Assembly: GCA_021018815.1 (NCBI GenBank)
Contig: JAITYX010000048.1
Coordinates: 1,419,001-1,483,000, forward strand
Length of the DNA stretch: 64,000 bases
Origin: Talinum fruticosum
Taxonomy: Eukaryota > Streptophyta > Magnoliopsida > Caryophyllales > Talinaceae
Direction of reading: 5' to 3'
A program made the position numbers and the translations under genes. Under the pieces are notes generated by a model. It searched no databases. It was given only the letters and a program-made list of their open reading frames with translations, and was not told where the DNA came from. Positions 1-13,609 of this stretch are shown piece by piece. The stretch's first letter is position 1; each line of letters begins with the position of its first letter.

Positions 1-1912
1 TTGTTTGGGATAGTGTTGTAATGCCTTGATCTACTTTTATCCATTGTCTAGCAAGGAAAATGAAGATTTTAAAAATACTAGGGATATACCTCTTGCATAG
101 CAAGGGTATTAATTAATTTTTATTTTTATAATTAGTTATTTTATTATTATTATTATTTATAACTAATTTATAACAATTAAAACTAACCGTAAACTTAAAA
201 ATAGCTCTTACTTTCAAATAATAATAATAAATTGATATATTAGATTATATAATTTTTTATAACAGTAAGTAAACATTTTTTTATTTTTTTTATTTTAACT
301 TATCTAATTTTCATTCTTAATATCCATTGTATTTAATAATTTTTTAAAACTAAATATAGTTACTAATATTTTATGAGACATTTGAAGAGTCCTAACATTA
401 AATTGAATTAAGTTGTATTGAATTTACCTATTTGATATTCTACATGGCATCTTGTGTGACATCTTACTTGTCGCTCATACATTGATTCTATCCAACTTTT
501 AATTTATACTAGTGTAAATCTCGTGTTCGCACGGATATGTGCTATTATTTAAGTAGTTGATATATTTTATAAATATTAAATATATAATTTTTTATAAAAT
601 TAGAGACATTAGCCTTAGAATACATATGGAGGTTTTATAATTTAAAGGTAATTATTAAGAGGAAAAATATAAATTTTGATTTATTGAATAGAAAAAATTC
701 TTAATCATATGAACCTATAAAAATAGTTTGCCAACTCATCATTTTCTCCCACCATATTTTAGAATTGATACGTATCGGTCTCACTTTGTTACCGCCAAAC
801 TCCTTTAAGTATATGTGTTTATATTTGGATATGTTGTTTGTAGAAATATCTCATAGGGTTCTACTCGATTAATTTAGAATTTGAACATATTATAACTATA
901 TGATTACGCACTATACATAAAATAAACACATTTGATTATATACATAATAACAAAAATTAAACATCAAAATAATGAAAGACACAACTATTAATTCTTTTGA
1001 AATAGTGTCCTACATTTTCCAACCTTCTTTGCCTTCTCGATGCTATATTATTATAAAATCCCTATGTTGATGATGGAGATGAAGAGCGTTATTAGGGATT
1101 AATCATTCAATTGAGTAGTAGCTGATTGCCTTCTTGCAAAGGAAATTTTTGGTGGAAAAAGAAAAATAATGGCATATAGTGTTTTGGTGGCCAAATACTC
1201 AACACCTCAAATTTTGATTCAAAAAAAAAAAAAAGTAAGGGATTAATCATAATTTCTTTTATTGTCATATGGTGTAATTTCTACCCTTTTATAAAACAAA
1301 TAATAAAACCTTGAATAAATATACTCAATAAATATGACATATGTAATAGCTTTGACCAAAATTATTCATTATAATAGCAAAAAACATTAAAGATAATCAA
1401 TATAATTTTTCCTACTAATTATAATTTATTTTGTTTATTGAAAATAAAAAATAGTAATCTACCTTAGGTGAATTTCGAATACTATAATTATCATAATTAT
1501 TATAATTTATTTAATTTATATAATTTTTAATACTGAAATTAATAGCTATATTATATATAATTTTTTGTAACAGTTAGATTAATTATATACAATAAATATT
1601 ATTTTTATTTAAGTAATTTTTTTAAAATTTTAATTTTGTAACTATTGAAGTAATAGAATAATCCTTCAAAAAAATGCATGTAATAAAATATAATATTAAT
1701 TATAATTATAATTATAATTTATAGGTAATAAAGTGTAATTGATTATTATAGTCATTCAAGAGTAGTACATGAATTTTACTTTATTCATAATTAAAATTTA
1801 TTGGTAATAAAGTGGATGTTATAAAAAAGTTTTGATAATACAAAAAAATAAAAATGATAAAATAAAAAGAACTAATGATGATGTGCCAAATATCTATCCC
1901 ACAGCTCAGTTT

Positions 1913-1948
<36 letters not shown>

Positions 1949-2823
1949 GATTCAATAATTACTTGATCAATACCCCTTTAAAAATCAGCAAAGCCAAACC
2001 AAACGCCTGCTAGAATCAAGCTTAACCTATAGGCTATTCTTTTTTTATTTATTTTGAAAGAAACAGATAAAAGATGAACACAATGGTCATCGAACACTTG
2101 AATATTTCAAATAGTTGCATAATTGAAATAATAAAATAAACATTTTAAATGAGAAAAATGGTATTACTTTTTTGCGCTCATCTTCTACTCAATCACTATT
2201 CTATGATACATTCTTAGTGACATAATTTACAAGTCTCGTATAACTTTGTCGACAAAAATATTTTTCTAATAACGTAGCTTGAATTCTAAGAATCAATATC
2301 CATGGTAGACTGATCTTAGCAATCAAGTGATAATTCAATTCCTCACATTGCATTAGTATTTCATTCTTTTTTTTTTTTTCAATTGATTAAGGATATATTA
2401 TCTTTCGAGCCACAAGTGTTTAAGATAAAAACCCTTCAAACAAGTGTACTTCTTAGGATTTGAACGTATGTTCTACTCCTCATCTGGATAACACCGCTAA
2501 TACCTTAACTAATATTTTATTAATTAATATTTCGTTCTGTATACTGTAAGTGCCTTAACAAAGGACCTAAACTTTATGAATTTGGTAAACGTAAAACTGA
2601 ATAGCAATAATCATCAAGTAAATATATTGCAACAATGTTCAGCATTGTCAGAATGAATTGAAATCTAAAAGGTGATATGTACAGGGAGTTTAATTTGTAA
2701 CATTTTTTTTTCAGGTGTGACAAATTATATTAAAGATTTATATGTTTAATTTATAAATTAGTTTTTCATATTACATGTTTTAGTTATAAATTTTCTCCTT
2801 CCAAGTTTCAAACATGATAAATT
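1..2823. other. AT-rich intergenic spacer
   Basis: Very AT-rich sequence with no convincing reading frame or RNA gene. It contains short A/T runs and one TA microsatellite, listed separately. No transposon ends were recognised. Confidence 0.6.
1917..1944. repeat. (TA)n microsatellite, about 14 units
   Basis: Uninterrupted alternating TA directly visible. Confidence 0.95.
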
Positions 2824-3523
2824 CTAAGGCTTTGTTTGATTCTTAGAAATTTGGGTAAAAAGAAAAAAAATTATTTTTTTCATGGTTGATTTGTGAAAAA
2901 TTATTAAGAAAAAATAGTGGGGAGAATGGCTTGGAAAATTTACTAAAATCAAGTCATTATTTCCCCTCCAAAATTGGAAGGAAAAAAATAAGACACACCG
3001 CCGCCTTGGTATCCCCTCGACCCCTCTTATCATTCGTCTCTCTCTTTCTCTCTAAAAGTGAGGTTCGAAAATTGAGAGATGGTTTCGGGGATCCAACCAA
3101 TGACCCGATTCGGAATAGTGATTAGACCGACCTGTGGACCCGGTAAACTAGCTCATGGATCGCTAAAGTTGAGGAAGATGACCTAGTCTTTGGCGAAATC
3201 GCAAGGATCGAAGGTGAAATCCCATGACTGGAAGACGCTCGAGCCGAAGACGTCGTACAATGATTTGTGAATTGTAGTTCTAAAAATCTCATTGGTTCCG
3301 AATTAACAAATCCAAATTTTAGATTTTACCTTCGGGGAGAGGGAGAGAGAGAAAGAGAGAGAAAGGGGAGGGGGACGACTAGTAATGAGGGAAGAGGGAG
3401 TCGTGTTAATTTTATATTTAGAGTTTACAAATTGCGATATTACCATTATACCTCTCACAGTTAGCAAACATATACAATAATACCTCTCACATTTTTCTTT
3501 TCATTGTACATTTTCTTCTATTT
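2824..3523. other. Left flank of Copia insertion, GA-rich, possible older element
   Basis: No gene recognised. Positions 2836-2865 match, in inverted orientation, positions 8765-8795 on the other side of the Copia element, so the Copia may sit inside an older inverted-repeat element. A purine-rich GAGA stretch lies at about 3336-3376 and a CT-rich stretch at about 3035-3055. Short frames here have no family signature. Confidence 0.3.
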
Positions 3524-3650
3524 TGTGAAAGATAATGGTAGAATGACTCACCCAATATGGCGATCGGCATTCTATATATATAAAAGATAATACGAGAAAA
3601 ATAATTTACAATTATTTTATGTACAATAATATCTCTAATACTCTATTACG
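3524..3650 (-). repeat. Copia 3' LTR
   Basis: About 127 bp matching 8562-8689. Plus-strand start TGTGAAAGATAATGG. The inner end reads CTCTATTACG where the other copy has ...TTACA, so the terminal TG of this LTR (minus sense) has become CG. Confidence 0.9.
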
Positions 3651-3661
3651 CCCCCTCAAGC
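3651..3661 (-). other. Copia polypurine tract
   Basis: The minus strand reads GCTTGAGGGGG just before the 3' LTR, the expected position and composition for the plus-strand DNA priming site. Confidence 0.75.
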
Positions 3662-3924
3662 TGATCGGGGACGCACGGACAGTTTGGACTTAAGAAACTG
3701 AAGCTGTTGAGAGGACAACCCTTTAGTGAAGATGTCCGTAATCTGAGAAGTAGTAGGAATATATCGCACAATGAAATCTCCATCGGCAACCCGTTCTCGA
3801 ACAAAGGGATAATCCACGGCTATATGTTTGCTACGGTCGAGATTGATCGGATTGGCGAGTCATATATGTAGCATCGATATTGTCACAATATAACCGCACG
3901 AGAGTGGCAAGGGTGATACCAACA

Positions 3925-5148
3925 TCAAGCAAAAGCTTGCGAAGTCAAAGTGTCTCGAGCAATCTGTATAACCAAGAGCACGATACTCGACTTTAGTGGA
4001 TGATTTGGAGACGGTGGGTTGCTTTTAGAACGCCAAGATATGAGATTATGACCAAAATAAACAGCATAGCCTATGGTAGAGCGACATGTATCACGACAAC
4101 CAGCCCAATCGAGCATCGGAATAGGCAATAATGGCTTACGGTGAAGAGGCGAGCACGAAGAAAAAGCCCATGGTCAAGAGTCCCTGCGAGATACACGAAA
4201 ATACGCTTCACGGCATGCGGATGAGTAGTACGGGAGTGTGCATAAATTGGGAAACTACATGCCTTGCATAAGCAATATCGAGTCGAGTCATAGTCAAATC
4301 TTGCAAGGCACCTACCATACTTTTGTATCGAGAGGGATCAGTAAGCGGTTCACCGTATGTAAGGGATAGGGTGGTTTGAGCGACGAGAAGAAGTTTTAAT
4401 AGAGGTACAAGTTTGAAGTTGAAATTTATGTAAGAGATCTAAAACATATTTCTGCTATGTCAAAAATAATCCAGAAGGAGATCGAACTACTCGAATGCCA
4501 AGAAAATAACTTAGGTTCCCAAGATCTTTCATGGCAAACTGACTGGCAAGGGAATCGATAAAAGACTGCGAGTAAGGTGGATGAACTACCAGTCAAAATA
4601 ATGTCATCCACATAAAGAAGGAGAATGAGGACATGATTGCTAGTTCGAAGAGCAAACATGGAGGTGTCGGTATTGCTACATACAAAACCATGAGACAGAA
4701 GGAACCTGCTAAAGCGATGAAACCGAGCACGAGAAGCCTGTTTCAAGCCATAGAGCGCCTTCTTAAGGCGACAAACATAGGTAGGGAAATCGGGATGAAC
4801 AAATCCAGGAGGTTGTTTCATATGAATTGTCTCGAGTAAGATGGCCATGTAAAAAGGCATTCTTGACATCAAGGCTGGCGAATGGGCCAATGAAAGGAAA
4901 CAACGAAGAGTCGAAGCGGACGAATAGTAGCGAGGCTTAACGACATGGCTGAAAGTCTCATGATAGTCAATACCTGGTTGTTGGTGAAACCCCTGTGCTA
5001 CAAGTCGAGCTTTGTACCTCTCCACGGTACCATCGGATCGATATTTAATCTTGTAAACCCATTTACTGCCAACCAAATTAAGATCCGGTTGAGATGGAAC
5101 CAAATCCCATGTGTTATTGGCAATCAAAGTATTATACTCCTCGGCCAT
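3925..5148 (-). pseudogene. Copia reverse transcriptase and RNase H remnant
   Basis: The 240-residue stretch 5148-4426 carries the Copia RT signatures: N-terminal NTWDLVP and VGSKWVYKIK, the middle KARLVAQGF, LKKALYGLKQ, and the catalytic YVDD motif in LLYVDDIILTG. Further along the minus strand, 4128-3925 has [18 protein letters not shown] and NLISWRSK, the RNase H signature of Copia elements. Between about 4425 and 4130 the frame is lost to stops and indels. In a working element these would convert the genomic RNA into DNA. Here the tract is interrupted at least twice. Confidence 0.9.
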
Positions 5149-5830
5149 GGCTTCCTTCCATTTGGAATGTCGGGAAGCTTATGAAAAACATGTAGGTTCA
5201 ACTTCAGTAAGACCAACACCGAGAGACAGGAGACGCCTAGGTTTGGCAATGCCGAGACTTGGACCGAGTCCGCATAGGGTGAACATTGGTGGACAAAGAC
5301 ATAGGGACACTCGAAGAGGCAACGGGACCTGGTGAGCGACATATAGAATCACTAGTACGAGCGGGGGTCCAGACACAATAGGAGATGAAGCGAGACACAA
5401 GACCAATGGCGGAAGGAGAGGTAGCGAGACGTAGTGTCGGGCTCGGGAGAGACATGGGCCATAGACGTTAGGCTAGAGTTGAGACTCGACGAGGATGAAG
5501 AAGCTAAGGGAAGAGAAGGAGACGCCTCGGCGACAAAAGAAGCGGGTTCGGACAACGTGGAAGGGAGGACCAAAGATTGGGTCGGCCCGATGGGCTCAAC
5601 AGGTGTACGGGAGACCAAACCAGAAGAAGAGGTGGAAGACTAGACAACCAAGGCACGAGTTGCGGTGAGACAGAGTATATCCTTTATCACAAAAGGGGCA
5701 TTAGGAGACGAACTAGAGACAAGTTTAGGAAAAGGATAAATGTTTTCATGAAATCGTACATTTCTACTCACATAAACACGACCTGTTAGGGGATCCAAAC
5801 AACGATAACCCTTATAATGAGGAGCATAGC

Positions 5831-7111
5831 CTAGAAAAACATAGTGAACAGAACGAGGAGAGAGTTTATTGGACGCCTTTGCAACAAAATTTGGAAAACA
5901 GGAGCAACCAAAAGGTTTAAAAAACCATAATCGGGTGGACGACCAAATAAAAGCTCAAATGGAGAACGATTTTGCAACACGGGTGTAGGTAAACGATTGA
6001 TCGTATAGACAGTTGTAAGAGCAGCGTCAAGCCAAAATTGAGCAGGCATGGAAGCATCAATTAGAAATGCCCGAGTCATTTCCAAAATATGGCGATGCTT
6101 ACGCTCAGTAACCCCATTCTGTTGTTACGTATCGGGACAGGATTTTCGAAAAAGGATCCCTTTTTGAAGAAAATGAGCAAAAAGAGGAGAGTTACCAAAC
6201 TCTTTACCTCCATCACTCGAAACATTTTAATGTTACAATTAAAAAGATTTTCAACTAAAGCCTGAAAATTGCAAAAAATTGAACATACTTGATTTCAATC
6301 GCATAGGATAAATCCAGGTAAACCTGGTAAAATCATCAACAAACACAACAAGATATCGAAAACCTTTATGTGAAAGCCAAGGTGATTGCCAAACATCTAA
6401 ATGTATTAATTCAAGAGGGAAACAGATTGATGTTACGCTAAAGTAAAAGGAAGAGTATGTGACTTTACCAAACGACAAGTTGTACAAGTATCATGAAAAC
6501 TATTTATAAGTTTAATAGATTTATTTTTCCTAAGTAAATCCAAAACTCGAGCTCCACAATGTCCTAGTCTCCGATGCCGAGTATCGCCGGTCTCACTCAG
6601 AGCTAGGTTAGGCTGAAAGATGAGGTGTCTCAATAGGCGGACGTAAGGGATAGACATTGCCTACACTGGGGGCTCGCAAAAGAACATCACCCGAGGTGTT
6701 GTCCTTTACTGAAACGGAATCGGAATGAAAGGTGACATGACAATTATTATCCCGACACAAGCTGTTTGACCAGACAGGAGGTTATGCTTGAAGTTGAGGC
6801 ACATGATAAATAGGTTTTAAAAGAAGTGGCCGAGAAGCGGTTTGCAATGACAGAGTGCCAACATTAGAAATAGGTAACAAGGTTCCATTTCCAACCCGAA
6901 CCTTAATAGGACCGGAGTAAGCAGATTTAGAAGATAGCTTACCATCATCGGGAGTCATGTGAGAGGCCGTTGCTAAATCGAGGATACCACGGTTGTTCAC
7001 CATTTTCAACCGGATTGAAAGTAGCAACTGCAGGAAGTGCTTGGTTGTTGACGTGGTTATAACGATTGGGGCAATTGTCGGCAGAATGCCCGGAGCATGA
7101 CAAATCGGCAA
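5831..7111 (-). pseudogene. Copia protease, GAG-pre-integrase and integrase remnant
   Basis: Read from 7111 downward on the minus strand. The protease remnant has ATASHMTPD followed by a VRVGNGTLLPISNVG stretch typical of the Copia aspartic protease. The segment 6657-6433 has HRRLGHCGARVLDLL, the GAG-pre-integrase motif. The segment 6487-6251 has IHLDVWQSP and VVFVDDFTRFTWIYP, the integrase core. The segment 6085-5831 has FWLDAALTTVYTINRLP and SPFELLFGRPPDY, the integrase C-terminal part. The pieces lie in different frames with stops between, so no functional polyprotein is encoded. Confidence 0.9.
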
Positions 7112-7129
7112 ACAACATTAGGACGGGAA

Positions 7130-8330
7130 CCTAATATCCCTTCGAACGGTTAGTGCCTACATGGGAGTAGTTAGTACAGAAGTAGAGGGACCAAAAGTAC
7201 AAGACAATGACCCAACTGAATTACGAGATGCGTGCACTGTAGGCACACTCCTAAGGGAGGCCTGATCGGAAGAATTGTTGCGGTGGGAGGCTTGCTGATG
7301 GTTACGGTTGTTGTTGCGATTCCGATTGCGATTATTCCGACCCCCTCTTTCTTTATTGTTATGGCTAGAGTTTCCTTTCCGGAGCCAAATGACCACGAAG
7401 ATGTACCCCGAATTGGAAGCATTACTCTTTGGTGTAGAAGTAGTTGAGAGAAGAGAGGCGAATGCCCGATGCGTAGGGGATCACGGGGACACCCAAAATT
7501 AAGTCGTTGCTCGTAAAAGATAAGTTTGGAGCGTAGATCATCAAAAGTGTGAACACCAGGAACCGGAGAGTAGGCGGTGACAAAGGTATGATACTCAAAA
7601 GGAGCCCAGCGAGTAGTAAACTAAATCGGTTCTAAGTACGCAACGAGGGCCGAATAACGGCAAGTGAATCGGCGATGTTCTTAATGGTTCGGAGATAATC
7701 ATCCATGGACTGATTTTCCCCATTGAAACATGAGTAAGCATGTGTTTAAGGTCGAGAACTCGAGCTAAACTAGCGATGTTAAACCGAGACTCTAAATGTT
7801 GCCAAATTTGGAGAGAACGAGGCAAGCTACGAACTTCACTCAAACTTTTAGGGAAATAGCAGTAAAAATCCAAGCACGCAACAAGCGATCAACTCGTAAC
7901 CAATAAAAGTAATTAGGATTGACAACCGAACAACCCGGGGCAACAACTAAGTGAGACGACGGTTGAGAAACAAAACCATCAAGCATACCACTAATCGATG
8001 CATAATAGTGAAAGAGGAAAATTGCTCTCGCCAAGATAAATAATCGTCAACCGAACGAAGAATAATCGTAACGTAATTAGTAATGTTTACCGTCCAAAGA
8101 GACGATGGAAGGGCGGCGGACCACCCTAGGGCGGCGGAGCAAAGGAGTTGGCGAGTGACGTCATCGGCAGGGACCGGAGGATGACCATGGCTAGGGGCGG
8201 CGGTGGAGAAAATCGAAGGCAACGATGGAGGCGGCATGGACGACGGAGACCGCGCAAGGAGAGGTCGAAATAGAGGCGATCGCGGCGGGAGAAGGAAAGA
8301 AGATGGACGCCGCGAGGAGTGCACGGGGAA
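7130..8330 (-). pseudogene. Copia gag remnant
   Basis: Minus-strand fragments in Copia gag order. Around 8130-7990 there is a TNYVTI...SWREQF stretch like the gag N-terminus. At 7873-7595 lies IWQHLESRFNIASLARVLDLK, which resembles the UBN2-type gag core. At 7396-7157 there is an Asn/Arg-rich linker. Downstream, near 7110-7050, a CCHC zinc-knuckle pattern is visible but split between frames by single-base losses. Frames change several times. The GC-rich 5' leader (about 8100-8460) encodes Ser/Pro-rich frames that look like translated leader, not protein. Confidence 0.8.
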
Positions 8331-8547
8331 GCACCGGCTAGAGGAGCGAGGCCGGCGACCGGGACAATGGCGGCGGAAGTGGCCGGTGGCGAGTCGGGAA
8401 GGAGGGCAGCCATGGAGGAGACAAAAAGCCGGGGTTAGGATTTGTGGTTGGGCAGCCGTGAACGAGTAGCGGCGGTGAACGCTGTTTTTTTTTTTTTAGT
8501 GACATAGGCGGTCTGCTAGGGTTGCATTAAATTTTAAATCGAGCCTT

Positions 8548-8561
8548 TGGCTCTAATACCA
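8548..8561 (-). other. Copia primer-binding site
   Basis: The minus strand reads TGGTATTAGAGCC immediately inside the 5' LTR. It matches the complement of the plant initiator tRNA-Met 3' end (TGGTATCAGAGC) with one mismatch. Confidence 0.85.
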
Positions 8562-8689
8562 TGTGAAAGATAATGGCGGAATGACTCACCCAATATGGGA
8601 GTCGACATTCTATATATATAGAAGATAATACGTGAAAAATAATTTAAAATTATTTTATGTACAATAATATCTCTAAGTACTCTATTACA
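8562..8689 (-). repeat. Copia 5' LTR
   Basis: A 128 bp copy of the repeat at 3524-3650. It keeps TG...CA ends (minus strand TGTAATAGAG ... CTTTCACA). This short LTR should hold the element's promoter. Confidence 0.9.
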
Positions 8690-10752
8690 TTTAAACAAGA
8701 GAAATAAAATCAATTTCTCCAAACTGTTTTTCCTTCTTATTTTTTTCATTTAAATTTTCTTTACACCCAAAGTTTCAAGAATCAATTTTTTTTTAATTGA
8801 TAGCCAATATTGAATGCTATTAAAAGTCTTCAAGTTGTCTATCAAAATTATAAAAAAAATATTCAAATTGGAGGCCACATATTCCAAAATTAGGCCATGA
8901 TTTCGATGCACAAACAGTTTAAAATAAAACAGAGGGTGGTCCACGTACTAAAATTTATTCTTGACATCCACATTTTTCTAGTCCTTGATTTTTCAGACCT
9001 TTTTCCCAAATCTCAACCCCACATCCATGGAAAAGTATGTGATCAGCTAATAAAAAAATTAAAAACTCTCATCAGCTCACAGTCAATTTATCAATTAATT
9101 TACATGATGACATAAATTCACAAGCTTGGAAAAAAGATACCTAATTAAGAATTAATTTGAATTAAACTTGAAAATGACCTTTCAAATCAAATGAACATTA
9201 GCTTAGCTACATTTCATGTATTATTGTCCTAGAATATTAATGCAACTTCTAAAAGGACTTCGAAAGAATATTAGAAGATTTCGGAAATATCTTTCCATGT
9301 AGTTGTGAAGAAACGATAATATAAATGTGAAAAGAAATGTGCTTCAAGATTAAAAGTACCTTTTTCTAAATTTTATAAATTAAAAAACTTGTGAGATAAT
9401 ATGAAATAATTCTAAACAATCATTTACTAAAAGTCAGTCTTGACTTTTTAAATATATTTTACCAGTAAAATTTATATTATGAATTAAACATAATATAAGA
9501 ACGGATTATTCATAGCGTAACAACTGTTATTAGAAAGAATAATCCCAAACTAAGACTTAAATTTCTATTTTTAAAAAAAAAACTAGAGGTTATGACATAA
9601 CAACGATCAGAAACAATACTCAATGACTTACTTAAAATAAACAAAATAAGGGACAAAATCTGCTAAAAATTAATTGAAAACAATGGATGAAAAAAATATA
9701 TCATCATTATTAAAATAATAATAATAATTTTTCTTACATAAAGAAGACCTAGTATAATTTCCTTTGGTTGTAACAGTTTGTTGAGCTTGTAATTTTGTAA
9801 CATGAAAATGCCTGGATTTCTTGTTAATATGGTTGGTCTTGTCCTATCATCATGGAGTCATAGCCAATCCAACCCTTTTTAATATTCATAAAACCACAAA
9901 TAACATAAAAAAATAAATAATTAAATAAGGTTGCTTGAGCGACGTCACATAAGAAAGCAAATGTGGTGATATTCAAAGAAATGTTAAAAAATTAAAGATA
10001 AATAATAACTATCACAATCTATGATGTAATTTTATGAATGATTGAAGACTTTGCTATGTAGTGTCACATTTATTTAAGATGATTTTAAGTAAATGGTTAG
10101 TTAGGTGTTGAATTACATTTAGGAATACATAAATTGCAAATTCTGAAAAAACACATTTGTGAAACAATATTTACGTAGTATATTTTTATAATAGTTAAAG
10201 AGTTATGAACCTATATATGTGATGTAATAGAGATATGTTTGAATAAAAGGTCACGACTTTAAAAGTTGTTTTTACGTGTGAACGCTTAAACGAGTATGTC
10301 GATTTTTATAAAAACTTAATTACAATATATTAAATTCAACTTGTATGCTTGAGAGTTCATATAGGATGAACAATTCAGTGGACTTAAACTATGACGGAAA
10401 TATAAAAAACGAGTAAGTAACATACCTAATATGAGTTTAAAAGCCACGCAGTTTCTAGGCTTGGCCCGGAAATCATAGTCTAGGCATGACTAGAAAAGCA
10501 CGACCAAATTTGGGCACAATTGTTTCTTTTTGTTCCCAAACCGCCTACTTTAGGTCGAACCGAGCATATTTTTTCCCGAACCACCTTCTACAATCTAAAA
10601 TAAAATACAAAATTTGATAAGTGGTGAAGAAGGCAAGTGATTTCCATTTAGACGCATCTCCATTTTAGATAAACTAGCTTTGATTTACATGCAATGCACG
10701 CAAGAATAAATTAATTCAACATATTAGTTTTATGTTAGGTAAAGTAAATTAA
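8690..10752. other. AT-rich intergenic spacer
   Basis: No gene, RNA or transposon recognised. The first ~110 bp include the inverted match to the left flank of the Copia (about 8765-8795). The rest is A/T-rich with short homopolymers. Confidence 0.55.
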
Positions 10753-10980
10753 GGCCCCGTTTAGTTGGGTAAAGCTGGAATGGAACTTGATTCCTCCGGT
10801 TTCAAGTTCCTTTTCAATTATTTGGTTGGTTATTTTGAAGGTGGAACTTAAAATTTATAGGTTTCAAGTTCCCCTCAAAACAAGGGAATTTGAATCTCCC
10901 AAATAGGAGGGGAATCAATTCTTAATCCCTCGGGGATCGGTTTATAATTATTAAAAAAAAAAAAATTAGCCTATTTGCTA

Positions 10981-11116
<136 letters not shown>

Positions 11117-11355
11117 ATTGTTATTATTTTTGTTATTAGGTTGGGGTATTTTTTTGTTATTTATTTATTTATTTATTATATATAATTTTTTTCATATTGT
11201 TTGATAGAACATTACAGTTTGAAAATAGGTTTACTAAAAATTATAAATAAAATTTGTTAATTATTGAAAAAATTACAAGATAGTTAATTAAAAAAATAAA
11301 TATAAGACTCAATATTAGCAAATATGCTAACGAGCTTCAACTTTTTTGAATCAAA

Positions 11356-11369
11356 TGATGATGATGATG

Positions 11370-11408
<39 letters not shown>

Positions 11409-11450
11409 TTTATTAATAATAATAATAATATTTAATAATAATAATAATAA
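11356..11450. repeat. (GAT)n(AAT)n microsatellite, interrupted
   Basis: Five GAT units followed by AAT runs broken twice. It lies in the right arm of the MITE and is in part the reverse complement of the left-arm TTA tract, so the two can pair. Confidence 0.9.
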
Positions 11451-11661
11451 CAATAATTTACAATGATATAAAATAATTTAAAAAATAAAATAATTTTAAT
11501 TTTATCCCATGATTAACAACCAAACAACAAGAACTGGAACTTGATTCCATTCCTATTCTTTACCAAACACTTGAAGAGAATATTGAAGTTCCATAGCTAA
11601 CCCTCAGGTATCATTCCTTGATTTCATTCTATTCCAGTTTTGCATACCAAACAAGGCCTAA

Positions 11662-13609
11662 TTAATTATTCGAAATACATTGAAAAACCGAAAGACTAAA
11701 GAATAATATAATATTTTTTAAGTGACTTGGATATTTAAGGACTTTTAAACTTGACTCAATATTACAGTAACCATATTTTTTGTAATGATAGAATAAAAAA
11801 TTATATATGGAACTATCATATGATAAATAGGGCAAAAAGTACAATAATCAAGTAATAACCAAATCAAAACAATGAAAACTTTTAAAGAAATTTTCTTTGA
11901 TAAAATAAATGTAACATTTCCTAGAATTTGAATATATTTTAAGCATACAATCAAAATTTTCACTACACAAAAAAATCAAAAATTTTATATCATAACTCAT
12001 ACAAACTCACATGAAGAGATTTCCAAGGAAATATATTAAATTGTTATTTGTACTATACTGCCTTATGTTTATAGAAATATCTATTTTTTAAAAAAAAAAA
12101 GAATTTTCAATTAAAAAAACCACTTTTTCTAATAGATAAAATTTTATATATACAAACAATTTAATTTGCAGACATCCAATGATTAAACATACTAAGTTTA
12201 TTCTTGTGAAAGCAAACAACCTCAAAGAAATTTTCTTTTTTAACCTTTAAACTTTAGGTGTGATCGTGTACACTAAAAAAAATCATAAAATAATAAAAAA
12301 ATACAAAAATTTAATTAAAGATACAAATTTTATACAAGTAATTCACCAAATAAGTATTTGCATCTATGAATAATTTGTTAATTGGCTCCTTTCTTTTATT
12401 GTATTAGTTTCTTAATCAACTCATACAAATATATATTGTATGTAAAATAATAAAAGAGTGTAGGAAAAAAGGCATTTTGTTAACTTTTGTTTTCCCTCTT
12501 TTGCCTGCCCAAAACTGACTCAAGGAAATCTCATATTTTAAATATGATATAAATATATATAATACAATAAACTTTATTTAGGAACAAATCCATATCTCTG
12601 CAGAATATAATATAGGAAGGCAGCGAGTTGGCATGAAAGCTACCAATAATAGATTCTTGCTTTCATGCCTCCCAAATTATTTAAGAGGGAGAAAGTGAGA
12701 GATTTCTAAGAATCAATTAAAGGGCATTTTGGTAATTTAGTGGCCTAGAAAATAGGCCAACTCTATTATTCAAACAAGACAGCATAAAATTTGGGCAACC
12801 AATAAAAAAATAAAAAAAAGCAGAGGGGGGCCATATGAGGTCATTTTCAGTTCCTAAAACAAAAAAAAATTCTATATTTTTTCATCATTTAAAAGTACAC
12901 TTAGGAATACAGTCCTTGCAATGAAATTTCCCTTTTCTCTTTTGCAACTTTTTCACCCTTTGTGAAAGAATGCCTCTTACCAAGCCTGTTTCTTGGAAGA
13001 TTAATTTGCTGTAGATTTGCAAATTTTAACATAACCTGAAAATACTATAAGAAAATAACTAAATAAGGGATATCATGACGAAAAACTCTGTCTCAAATAT
13101 AGGTGGTCAAAGGTATGAAGCTTTGATTACAATGACGATAGCTCATGATTCTAAAATTGAGGAGAGATCAATAATAAAATTTGTCAATTGCTTTTGAAAA
13201 AATTGTTGTTACTTCTTAATCAATAAGCTCTAAGTACTTCTATTATTATTAACCTCCTTAACTCGTTGGATAATAATATAGTTGTCTCCCCCAGAGTCAT
13301 TAGTTGAGCAAAACCTGAAAATTAAATACAAAAGACAACTATTACTAACAACATACACTCAACTAAACCGTAAAAAGTATGAAAATCTACTAAGCGTTGC
13401 TATAACAACTATTAACACCCTACCACGCCAAGAATTAAGAGACACCAAACAGTTAAAGAAGCTAAGCTTGTCATATATTCTCAAACTCTTTTATAAGACC
13501 CCTAATAATCCTCGTTAATACATGTATTTCATTTCTTATAATAATCAATCCAACTTTCTTGCACTTGATTTCAGTTAAGTTTGTCATTTGGCAGATTGAT
13601 AATTCTCCT
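11662..13609. other. AT-rich intergenic spacer
   Basis: No gene or transposon recognised. The frames present are short, A/T-biased and without motifs. Confidence 0.5.

Larger units (their letters stand above)
3524..8689 (-). mobile_element. Ty1/Copia LTR retrotransposon, decayed
   Basis: A complete Copia-type element in minus orientation, about 5.17 kb. Two short LTRs bound it. The primer-binding site next to the 5' LTR matches initiator methionine tRNA, and a purine tract lies next to the 3' LTR. Reading on the minus strand, the remains run gag, zinc knuckle, protease, GAG-pre-integrase, integrase, reverse transcriptase, RNase H, which is the Copia order. Every domain is broken by frameshifts or stops, so it cannot act autonomously. 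The short LTRs, total length and gag style resemble the Ale/Retrofit lineage, which is inference. The LTRs differ at about 11 of 128 positions, so it is not a recent insertion. No clear 5 bp target duplication was found (TATTT left, TTTAA right). Confidence 0.92.

Noticed and set aside
8126..8469. GC-rich overlapping frames on both strands near the Copia 5' end
   Set aside because: They correspond to the GC-rich leader/gag start of the Copia; Arg/Gly- and Ser/Pro-rich translations on opposite strands indicate composition, not genes.
3519..8694. 5 bp target duplication for the Copia element
   Set aside because: Flanks TATTT and TTTAA do not match; any apparent similarity is expected in AT-rich DNA.
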